Assembly: GCF_015555905.1 (NCBI RefSeq) | Contig: NZ_JADNLK010000004.1 | Span: forward strand, 62,001 to 126,000 | DNA from: Clostridium sp. D43t1_170807_H7 | GTDB lineage: Bacteria; Bacillota; Clostridia; Clostridiales; Clostridiaceae | Reading direction: 5' to 3' | Length of the DNA: 64,000 bases | Shown: one piece after another, positions 57,350 through 64,000 of the stretch | Layout: each line of letters begins with the position of its first letter | How positions within the stretch are numbered: position 1 is the stretch's first letter | Translations under genes and position numbers: made by a program | The notes under the pieces: generated by a model | What the model saw: the letters and a program-made list of their open reading frames with translations, nothing else | What the model was told of the DNA's origin: nothing | The model's database searches: none

Positions 57350-58783
57350 TTATTCCTCCTTATTTAAGTAAAGGGTATCTAATAATTTTTTCTTTCCCTC
57401 TACCATTTCTTCTATTCTATTACAGTATTCTCTAACATCCTTGATATTTGCAAACCTATCTATTCTGCCTTCCTCTAAGAAAACAACTTTAGAGACAGCA
57501 TCTGCACCTAAAGCAATAATAGTTTGCTTATCTTCTATCATTTGAATATTATAAATACATTCTGCACCTTTTCTAGAATAACCTAAGTTCTCCATATTTC
57601 CAACCATATTTTTTTGACGATACATATAATATGGATGTAATCCTAATTTTTCAGCTAAAATTCTACTTTCTTCATACATATCAGCTAACTCAGTTTGTTT
57701 TTTAACTTGAATTCCCTTTTTAAGGATAAAGTTTTCATAAAGAATAGAAGCTCTCTTTAAAGATAATCCATGAACAGTTAAACTATCCGGATGTAATTTT
57801 AATATCTCTTCTTTTGTATGAAGAACTTCTTTTATTCCTTCTCCAGGAAGTCCTATAATCATATCCATATTTATATCATTAAAGCCCATACTTCTTGCTA
57901 GGTTGAACTTTTCTATTACATCATTAGAATTATGGCCTCTTCCTATCATTTTTAATGTTTCATCATTCATAGTTTGAGGATTTATACTAATTCTTGTTAC
58001 ATTAAACTTTTTCATAGTTTCAAGCTTTTCTTTTGTAATACTATCAGGTCTTCCACATTCCACTGTAAATTCCTTTAATCCTTTACCTTTAACAAAAGCA
58101 TCATAAGCTTCTTGCATAATAAGTTCAAACTCTTCATTATTTACTGCTGTAGGTGTACCTCCACCAAAATATACAGTTTCAATGTTTAAACTTCTTTCAT
58201 CAACATATTTTTTCATTTCTCTAATTTCATATATTAACGCTTCTAAATATGGATTTACTAACTTTTTATTTCCCATTATTGGATTAGCAGCAAAAGAACA
58301 ATAAAAACATCTTGTAGGGCAAAAAGCCATACCTATATAAATAGCTATATTTTTAGAATCATTATTTACAAAACTTACTTCTGTTTTTGCAATTTCTATG
58401 CAAAGCTTAGCTTTTTCTTCTGATGCTAAATGCTTTTTTTCAAATATTTCTATAATTTCTTCTTCTGTTTTTCCTTCTTCTAAATACTTAAGTGCAATTT
58501 TAGAAGGTCTAATACCAACTAAAATTCCCCATGGATATTCTTCTTTTGTAATATCTTTTAATGAAGAAAATACTAATCTCTTAATGTCTTCTTTAATATT
58601 TTCAGATATTTCAGTTTCTTTATAATAATTACTATTAATAAACTCTACTTTATTATCTAAAATATTAACAATATAATCTCCATCATCTAAAAATTTAATT
58701 TCATCTAACGGAAAATAAATATTAAACATTTGATATACGTCATATCTATACTTCATGTCGTTTAATTTAATTTTTATTTCCAT
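57350..58783 (-). CDS. hemZ: coproporphyrinogen dehydrogenase HemZ-like radical SAM enzyme
   Basis: A 477-residue HemN/HemZ-type enzyme. The radical SAM motif is MAFCPTRCFYCSFAANP near residue 160 (CxxxCxxC). GGGTPTAVNNEEF follows near 205, and FTVECGRPDSITKEKLE later. In Clostridia this gene family sits in a conserved run with hisS and relA; the in vivo role need not be heme synthesis. It starts at ATG 58783, with GGAG upstream. It precedes hisS by four bases, so the two are coupled. Confidence 0.9.
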   Translation of the reverse strand: MEIKIKLNDMKYRYDVYQMFNIYFPLDEIKFLDDGDYIVNILDNKVEFINSNYYKETEISENIKEDIKRLVFSSLKDITKEEYPWGILVGIRPSKIALKYLEEGKTEEEIIEIFEKKHLASEEKAKLCIEIAKTEVSFVNNDSKNIAIYIGMAFCPTRCFYCSFAANPIMGNKKLVNPYLEALIYEIREMKKYVDERSLNIETVYFGGGTPTAVNNEEFELIMQEAYDAFVKGKGLKEFTVECGRPDSITKEKLETMKKFNVTRISINPQTMNDETLKMIGRGHNSNDVIEKFNLARSMGFNDINMDMIIGLPGEGIKEVLHTKEEILKLHPDSLTVHGLSLKRASILYENFILKKGIQVKKQTELADMYEESRILAEKLGLHPYYMYRQKNMVGNMENLGYSRKGAECIYNIQMIEDKQTIIALGADAVSKVVFLEEGRIDRFANIKDVREYCNRIEEMVEGKKKLLDTLYLNKEE

Positions 58784-58797
58784 GATTTCTCCTTTTA

Positions 58798-59415
58798 TTA
58801 AAAAATCTCAAACTCATCTTGTAAGAATGGATTTCTTAGTTTTTCATATCCAATAGTTGATGATTCCATATGACCTGGATATACATTTATATCATTATCT
58901 AGAATCATTAATTTCGTCTTTATTGAATTTATTAACTCATTAAAATCTCCACCTATAAAATCACTTCTACCTACTGAACCTTTAAATAAAGTATCTCCAG
59001 TAAATATAGCATCTTTGTATAGATAACACATTCCACCTTTAGTATGTCCTGGAGTATGAATACATTTTATAATATCATCACCAAAAGACAAAGTATCTCC
59101 ATCTTTCAGTAGATTATATTTCTCTGGAATATTTCCAAAAACAGTTTTATCTGTTTTCATAAAATTCACTTCATTTTCATTCATATATACAGGCGCTTTA
59201 AATCTTTCTACCACTTCATTTAAAGCTTCTACATGATCAAAATGCCCATGAGTTAGTAAGATATATTTAATATTACATCCTAATTCTTCAATATTTTTAA
59301 TTAATAAATCACCATTTCCACCTGGATCTACTATACAAGCATCTTTTGATTTTTCATCTACTAAAACATAAATATTTTCTTCATAAATACCTATAGGATA
59401 TGTTTTTATTATCAT
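58798..59415 (-). CDS. MBL-fold metallohydrolase
   Basis: A 205-residue metallo-beta-lactamase-fold hydrolase of the glyoxalase II-like type. Metal-binding motif LLTHGHFDHVEAL near residue 55, then HTPGHTKGGMC near 119, and IFTGDTLFKGSVGRSD near 137 with its aspartate. It is cytosolic, substrate unknown. It follows dtd in the relA operon. GAGGTG lies before the ATG. Confidence 0.92.
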   Translation of the reverse strand: MIIKTYPIGIYEENIYVLVDEKSKDACIVDPGGNGDLLIKNIEELGCNIKYILLTHGHFDHVEALNEVVERFKAPVYMNENEVNFMKTDKTVFGNIPEKYNLLKDGDTLSFGDDIIKCIHTPGHTKGGMCYLYKDAIFTGDTLFKGSVGRSDFIGGDFNELINSIKTKLMILDNDINVYPGHMESSTIGYEKLRNPFLQDEFEIF

Positions 59416-59441
59416 AAATTCACCTCATTCACTATTTCTAT

Positions 59442-59891
59442 TTAAAAATTTCTACTGCTATCTAAAAGTATTGTAACAGGTCCATCATTTTTAATATCAA
59501 CTTTCATATCAGCACCAAAGATTCCTGTTTGAACCTTTAATCCCGTTTCTTTCATCATTTCAATAAATTTATCATAAAATTTCTTGGCTTCTTCGCCACC
59601 TAAAGCGTTCATAAAATTAGGTCTTCTTCCTTTTCTAGCATCACCATATAGTGTAAATTGTGAAATTAATAATAACTCCCCTTTGATATCTAATAAAGAT
59701 AAATTCATTTTATCATTTTCATCACTAAATACTCTAAGATTAATTATTTTATCTTTAATATACTTCATATCTTCTTCAGTATCTTCTTTAGAAATACCTA
59801 AAAGTACATTAAATCCTTTATTTATTTCGCCTACAATTTCACCATCAACTTCAACACTAGAATATGTCACTCTTTGTACTACTGCTCTCAT
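59442..59891 (-). CDS. dtd: D-aminoacyl-tRNA deacylase
   Basis: A 149-residue DTD that removes D-amino acids from mischarged tRNA. Signature segments are [18 protein letters not shown] at the start, [20 protein letters not shown] near residue 75, and [15 protein letters not shown] at the end, which contains the GP motif of the family. GAGGATGG lies before the ATG. It lies just downstream of relA. Confidence 0.95.
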   Translation of the reverse strand: MRAVVQRVTYSSVEVDGEIVGEINKGFNVLLGISKEDTEEDMKYIKDKIINLRVFSDENDKMNLSLLDIKGELLLISQFTLYGDARKGRRPNFMNALGGEEAKKFYDKFIEMMKETGLKVQTGIFGADMKVDIKNDGPVTILLDSSRNF

Positions 59892-59974
59892 TTATACCAT
59901 CCTCTAAGTAAAACTCCAAATTTTAATTTTATAAGTCCAACTTACTCCTTGGACGTTAGGATAGGGAGTTTCCT

Positions 59975-62158
59975 TTAATTATTCATTCTATAAACATCCA
60001 TAACACCAGTTAACTTTCTTATTTTTCTCATTAACTCTTTTAGCTGTTCTATTGTATCTATTTTAACTTTTATATTTACATATGCTAAATTACTCTTAGC
60101 ACTCTTCGCATTTAATGCATTAAGAGGTAACTTACTTTCCATTATAACATTCATTATATCAGAAAGCACACCTGATCTATCTTCACTCTTAACTTGAATT
60201 TCTGCCATATAAGCCACTCCCTTAGCAGTTCCCCAAGCCACATCAACTACCTTTTGTGAATCTTCTTCAATTAAGGTTTGTAAATTGCTACAATCCTTTC
60301 GGTGAATAGATACTCCACGTCCTTTTGTTATATATCCTAAAATATCATCACCTGGAACTGGGTTACAACATCTAGCAAATCTAACCATTAAGTTATCTTC
60401 ACCTCTAACTGTAACTCCATAATTATTTTCTTTTTTTCTTTTTTTAGTCTTTGAAATATTCTCTTCAATAGCCTTGCTTAAACTTTCTTCCTTAGCTTTT
60501 TCATCTTTAGATAGGCTTTCTTCTTTTAACTTAGAAATAAATGAAGATGCTACTATAGCTCCAAGACCTACTAAAGCATATAAATCATCCATACAATTTA
60601 TATTATATCTTTTTATAAATTTATCATAAGCTTCACCCTTAGCAATATCTGCATAGTGAACTCCTTGTTTCTTTAATTCTTTTTCAAAAACTTCTTTTCC
60701 TTTTGTAATATTCTCTTCTTTTTTAGCTTTCTTAAACCATGCTCTTATTTTGCTTTTTGCTTGATTACTTTTAGCAATGTTAAGCCAATCCATATTAGGA
60801 CCCTTAGAGCTATTAGATGTTAAAACTTCTACTATTTGGCCAGTTTTAAGTTGATAATCAAGTGGAACTATTTTACCATTAACCTTAGCCCCAATACATT
60901 TGTTACCAATATCAGTATGTATTCTATAAGCAAAATCTATAGGTGTTGCTCCATTTGGTAAATCTATAACTACACCTTTTGGTGTAAATAAGAAAATCTC
61001 ATCTGTGAAAAGATTAATTTTAAATCCTTCCATAAATTCTTCTGCATCAGAAGTTTCCTTTTGCCATTCAAGCATATCTCTAAGCCATACTAACTTATGT
61101 TCAAAACTCTTTTCTTTACTATCAGAAGTATCACCCTCTTTATACTTCCAATGTGCAGCTATACCATATTCTGCCGTTTTATGCATTTCAAAAGTTCTTA
61201 TTTGAATTTCAAATGTTTTTCCTTGAGGTCCTATAACTGTTGTATGCAAAGATTGATACATATTTGGTTTTGGCATTGCAATATAATCTTTAAATCTTCC
61301 TGGTATTGGCTTATATATAGTATGAACTATCCCTAATACTTCATAACAATCTTTTACGGAGTTAACAAGTATTCTTATAGCAGTTAAGTCAAATATTTGT
61401 TCTATACTCTTATTCTTAGTAACCATTTTTCTATAAATGCTATAAAAATGCTTAGGACGACCATCTATATCTGAATCTATTCCAGCTTCTTCAAGTTTTC
61501 CATATAAATCTTTAATTATTTGTGCAATATACGTTTCTCGTTCTACTCTCTTTTCAGCTATTTGATTTACTAACTCATAATACTCTTCTTCATGTAAATA
61601 TCTAAAGCATAAATCTTCAAGTTCCCATTTTACCTTAGAAATACCTAATCTATGTGCAAGAGGTGCATATATGTCTAAAGTTTCTTTAGAAATTCTTTTT
61701 TGTTTTTCCTTAGGCATATATTTTAATGTTCTCATATTATGTAATCTATCTGCTAATTTAATTATAATTACTCTTATATCATTAGCCATAGCCAATAACA
61801 TTTTTCTAAAATTATCTGCCTGTTGTTCTTCTTTAGATTTATACTCCATTTTAGTAATTTTAGTAACTCCACTAACTAGATTAGCTACTTCTTCACTAAA
61901 AATATTTTTAATATCTTCATAGGTATAGTCAGTGTCTTCTATAACATCATGAAGTAAGCCTGCAACTATAGTACTTGTATCCATACCTAATTCAGCCAAA
62001 ATTATAGATACATCAATAGGGTGAATTATATAAGGTTCTCCAGATTCTCTTTTTTGCTCCTTATGAGCTTCAAAAGCTAAATTAAATGCTTTATTTACAA
62101 CATTTAGGTCAACATTTGTGCAATTTTCTTTTATTTTTTGTATCAATACCTCAACCAT
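59975..62158 (-). CDS. relA: bifunctional (p)ppGpp synthetase/hydrolase
   Basis: A 727-residue long RSH protein that makes and degrades (p)ppGpp in the stringent response. Domains in order: HD hydrolase (about 20-180, HPIDVSIILAELG and LLHDVIEDTDYTYEDI), synthetase (about 230-350, GRPKHFYSIYRKM and YQSLHTTVIGPQGK), TGS (about 395-455, LFTDEIFLFTPKGVVIDLPN), a zinc-finger-like region (FARCCNPVPGDDI), and a C-terminal ACT domain. The HD motif is intact, so hydrolase activity is expected. It heads the relA-dtd run. Confidence 0.96.
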   Translation of the reverse strand: MVEVLIQKIKENCTNVDLNVVNKAFNLAFEAHKEQKRESGEPYIIHPIDVSIILAELGMDTSTIVAGLLHDVIEDTDYTYEDIKNIFSEEVANLVSGVTKITKMEYKSKEEQQADNFRKMLLAMANDIRVIIIKLADRLHNMRTLKYMPKEKQKRISKETLDIYAPLAHRLGISKVKWELEDLCFRYLHEEEYYELVNQIAEKRVERETYIAQIIKDLYGKLEEAGIDSDIDGRPKHFYSIYRKMVTKNKSIEQIFDLTAIRILVNSVKDCYEVLGIVHTIYKPIPGRFKDYIAMPKPNMYQSLHTTVIGPQGKTFEIQIRTFEMHKTAEYGIAAHWKYKEGDTSDSKEKSFEHKLVWLRDMLEWQKETSDAEEFMEGFKINLFTDEIFLFTPKGVVIDLPNGATPIDFAYRIHTDIGNKCIGAKVNGKIVPLDYQLKTGQIVEVLTSNSSKGPNMDWLNIAKSNQAKSKIRAWFKKAKKEENITKGKEVFEKELKKQGVHYADIAKGEAYDKFIKRYNINCMDDLYALVGLGAIVASSFISKLKEESLSKDEKAKEESLSKAIEENISKTKKRKKENNYGVTVRGEDNLMVRFARCCNPVPGDDILGYITKGRGVSIHRKDCSNLQTLIEEDSQKVVDVAWGTAKGVAYMAEIQVKSEDRSGVLSDIMNVIMESKLPLNALNAKSAKSNLAYVNIKVKIDTIEQLKELMRKIRKLTGVMDVYRMNN

Positions 62159-62221
62159 TCAAATCCTCCCTTTAAAAATTTTCTAATATTATACTTTTCC
62201 CATAATTTAAATTAAAATCAA

Positions 62222-62244
62222 TGGCTGGTTAAATCAACCAGCCA
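62222..62244 (-). terminator. hairpin after apt
   Basis: A perfect nine-pair stem TGGCTGGTT / AACCAGCCA around a five-base loop, with only a weak T tail on the minus strand. It is between apt and relA, so some readthrough is likely. Confidence 0.65.
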
Positions 62245-62288
62245 CCTTTACACTAATTATATATTAAAATTTAAGGTATTTCAATAAA

Positions 62289-62807
62289 TTAAATATCGTA
62301 TTGAACAAGTGACATTACTTCGTATCCTTTTAATTTATCTCTTCCCTTTAACTCAGTTAACTCAATTGCAAAATCTAAAGCAACAACCTCTCCACCTGCA
62401 GACTCTACAAGTCTAGTTACAGCTTCAATAGTTCCTCCTGTAGCAAGCAAATCATCAACTATTGCTACTCTTTGGCCCTTCTTAATTGAATCCTTATGAA
62501 TTTCTAATACATCTGTACCATATTCTAAATCATAACTAACTGATACTGTTTCAAAAGGTAATTTTCCTTTTTTTCTAACTGGTACAAATCCAACTCCTAA
62601 AGCATATGCAACAGGTACTCCAAAAATAAATCCTCTTGCTTCAGGTCCTAATATAACATCCACATTTTTATCTTTAAGATGCTCAGCTATTGCATCTATT
62701 GAATACTTAAAAGCTTCTCCATCTGCTATTAAAGTAGTGATGTCTTTAAAACTAATTCCCTTCTTCGGAAAATCTTCCACTATTCTTATGCTTTTTTTTA
62801 GATCCAT
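62289..62807 (-). CDS. apt: adenine phosphoribosyltransferase
   Basis: A 172-residue purine-salvage enzyme that makes AMP from adenine and [26 protein letters not shown] at the start, [18 protein letters not shown] near residue 55, and the PRPP-binding motif [17 protein letters not shown] near 118. GGAGG lies before the ATG. It lies just upstream of relA, as in many Firmicutes. Confidence 0.96.
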   Translation of the reverse strand: MDLKKSIRIVEDFPKKGISFKDITTLIADGEAFKYSIDAIAEHLKDKNVDVILGPEARGFIFGVPVAYALGVGFVPVRKKGKLPFETVSVSYDLEYGTDVLEIHKDSIKKGQRVAIVDDLLATGGTIEAVTRLVESAGGEVVALDFAIELTELKGRDKLKGYEVMSLVQYDI

Positions 62808-62869
62808 AACAAATCCTCCATATCAACTTATTCTTGTATTCATTATAGTCAAATTTCTATATAATTATA

Positions 62870-63724
62870 TTATACATTTTCTTTAGACTTATTTAAATAC
62901 TTTGTTATTTGTTCTGCTCTTTCTTTTCTATTTGTTATTAACAACTCAATTATTATTCTAGCGTTATCTGTCATAGTTACAACATTAATAGTTGGAGTAA
63001 TAACATCTATAATTTTATCAACACTATCCTCATTTATATTAACCATGTTATAAGCATCCATAATAGATCTTAATCCATGATTATTTGTATTAATTAAAAA
63101 CCTCATACCTTCTTTTATAATAACACTATTCTCACCCTTTTTAGGTGATTTAGTGCATTTTTCACCTATTAGTATTAAGTCTAGATACTTATTTATACTT
63201 TTAACATTATAGTAAATTGCTATTGCTTGCATTAACTTAAATGTTAACCCACTTATTGATAAATTTTTATATCTATATTGACAACCTTTTTGATTAGGAT
63301 TTATGTATATGTACTCATAATCATAATTTACGTCTCTATTTTCTATAACTATCAAATCTATCCCAAGATTTTTACAAAGCTTTTCTTCTTCTTCTGACTT
63401 TAAATCTATTCCTAAAGCTATAAGTAATTCTCCACCTAAAAAATGAACATTATTTATTATATCTTTAGATGAAATTTTAGATTTACTTGAAGAATCATCA
63501 TGGACTACGTATTCAATATCGGCATTTAAATATTTCAAAACCAATATAAGGGATGAAATAGCACATAATCCATCTACATTTGGTATCCCATAAACAACAA
63601 TTTTTTTTCTATTATTAATTGCTGATACCATACGTTCTATTGCTTTATTCATATCTTTAAGTATAAAGGGATTATATCCAGTTATGTAATTAGGACTATA
63701 TATACTTTCCCAAAACTTACGCAT
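62870..63724 (-). CDS. degenerate DHH-phosphoesterase-like protein (RecJ-like)
   Basis: A 284-residue protein. The N-terminal half has a RecJ/DHH-like opening segment, KKIVVYGIPNVDGLCAISSL near residue 40, with DG retained where the family usually has GDxDVDG. A further strand IDLIVIENRD follows. The DHH triplet itself is not evident, so catalysis is doubtful. I start it at ATG 63724, with GGAGGAG upstream. In the window it lies between secF and apt, a place often taken by recJ in Clostridia, so it may be a decayed or diverged RecJ relative. Confidence 0.65.
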   Translation of the reverse strand: MRKFWESIYSPNYITGYNPFILKDMNKAIERMVSAINNRKKIVVYGIPNVDGLCAISSLILVLKYLNADIEYVVHDDSSSKSKISSKDIINNVHFLGGELLIALGIDLKSEEEEKLCKNLGIDLIVIENRDVNYDYEYIYINPNQKGCQYRYKNLSISGLTFKLMQAIAIYYNVKSINKYLDLILIGEKCTKSPKKGENSVIIKEGMRFLINTNNHGLRSIMDAYNMVNINEDSVDKIIDVITPTINVVTMTDNARIIIELLITNRKERAEQITKYLNKSKENV

Positions 63725-63759
63725 GATAAACTCCTCCACAATAATAAGAAAACAGTTAT

Positions 63760-63788
63760 ATTATAATAGATAAATTGATATAATACAA
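63760..63788 (-). promoter_or_regulatory. sigma-A promoter of the DHH-like gene
   Basis: TTGTAT (-35, 63783-63788), a 17-base spacer and a perfect TATAAT (-10, 63760-63765) lie about 36 bp ahead of the start codon. It may also drive apt, which follows closely. Confidence 0.75.
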
Positions 63789-63883
63789 ATGTTTTCTTCA
63801 TTTCCTAGCAAATTATCCTGTAAAAATATCTATTTTGAGAATTACACCTACTTATTTTATCTTTTTTGGATATAATATACAAA

Positions 63884-63909
63884 AGAAGTGGTAATTTCTT
63901 ACCACTTCT
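63884..63909 (-). terminator. terminator after secF
   Basis: A perfect 11-pair stem AGAAGTGGTAA / TTACCACTTCT with a short loop, followed by TTTTGTATA on the minus strand. Confidence 0.8.
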
Positions 63910-63925
63910 TTAATCTTATATAACA

Positions 63926-64000
63926 TTACGCTGTTTTTACATTTTTGTTTTTTGGTTTTCTCTTTTGTAATAATACCCAAATTGGTGATGCTATGAAGAT
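63926..64000 (-). CDS. secF: protein translocase subunit SecF, C-terminal end only
   Basis: Only the last 24 residues are inside the window. They read IFIASPIWVLLQKRKPKNKN then VKTA. The hydrophobic SSIFIA.P-type segment followed by a basic tail is what clostridial SecF proteins look like at their C-terminus. SecF helps SecDF complete Sec-dependent export. The call rests on this short piece and on the gene order secF, RecJ-like, apt, relA common in Firmicutes. Confidence 0.55.
   Translation of the reverse strand: MFIASPIWVLLQKRKPKNKNVKTA

Noticed and set aside
59931-59955. Possible terminator between relA and dtd
   Set aside because: The six-base GTCCAA/TTGGAC stem is weak and has no clean T-run, so I did not list it as a terminator.
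1-64000. Prophage, insertion sequences, rRNA or tRNA genes
   Set aside because: I found no integrase, transposase or terminal repeats with a gene, and no tRNA-like cloverleaf or rRNA segment that I could support by eye.

Overview
The window is very AT-rich DNA with strong GGAGG ribosome-binding sites, a tRNA-Val T-box leader and gene families typical of Clostridium sensu stricto (HemZ, a ClpS-ClpA pair, a two-ASKHA acyl-CoA dehydratase activase, ThrE split into two genes, K+-dependent HppA). I read it as a chromosomal segment of a low-GC anaerobic clostridium. The species cannot be named from sequence alone. Almost all genes lie on the minus strand. I see no rRNA, tRNA, insertion sequence, prophage or CRISPR array.

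Layout. 1-6.9 kb: the end of a purine nucleoside phosphorylase gene, folC, then a Bce-type peptide-antibiotic module (ABC permease and ATPase, intramembrane-type kinase, response regulator) with a palindromic operator-like site. 7-15.6 kb: a DUF3892 protein, valS with promoter and T-box, a zinc-ribbon gene, clpS-clpA, a set of very small proteins, a small gene with an internal stop, and a truncated kinase-like protein. 15.6-21.4 kb: the NiFe-hydrogenase maturation operon hypF-hypC-hypD-hypE and a pseudouridine-kinase-like gene. 21.5-32 kb: a giant activase/dehydratase fusion, a TPR protein, a transglutaminase, recX, an M16 peptidase and an OmpR-type two-component system, followed by an unexplained 220-bp inverted repeat with a 48-bp tandem duplication. 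32-42.5 kb: an SDR reductase, a phosphoesterase, a secreted amidase-domain protein, membrane pyrophosphatase, small proteins, a YgiQ-type radical SAM enzyme and a cell-wall amidase. 42.6-50.2 kb: a complete urease cluster (ureABC-E-F-G-D) with an ammonium transporter, a UreI-type urea channel and, just upstream, a beta-carbonic anhydrase whose 5' end is disrupted. 50.4-64 kb: exonuclease III, glyA, a split threonine/serine exporter, and the run relA-dtd-MBL-hemZ-hisS-aspS preceded by apt, a degenerate DHH protein and the end of secF.

How the parts connect. UreI, urease, Amt and carbonic anhydrase form a coherent set for taking up and hydrolysing urea and handling its NH3 and CO2 products. Hyp proteins and urease accessory proteins both serve nickel enzymes, but hypA and hypB are absent from this window. 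Regulation that can be read from the sequence includes the Val T-box, the Bce-type palindrome, many intrinsic terminators, a hairpin covering a ribosome-binding site, and a long hairpin inside the urease operon.

Most worth a second look: the inverted-repeat element at 31.7-32.0 kb, the disrupted carbonic anhydrase start with a 12-codon upstream ORF, a promoter-like motif shared by two distant intergenic regions, and the intra-operon urease hairpin.
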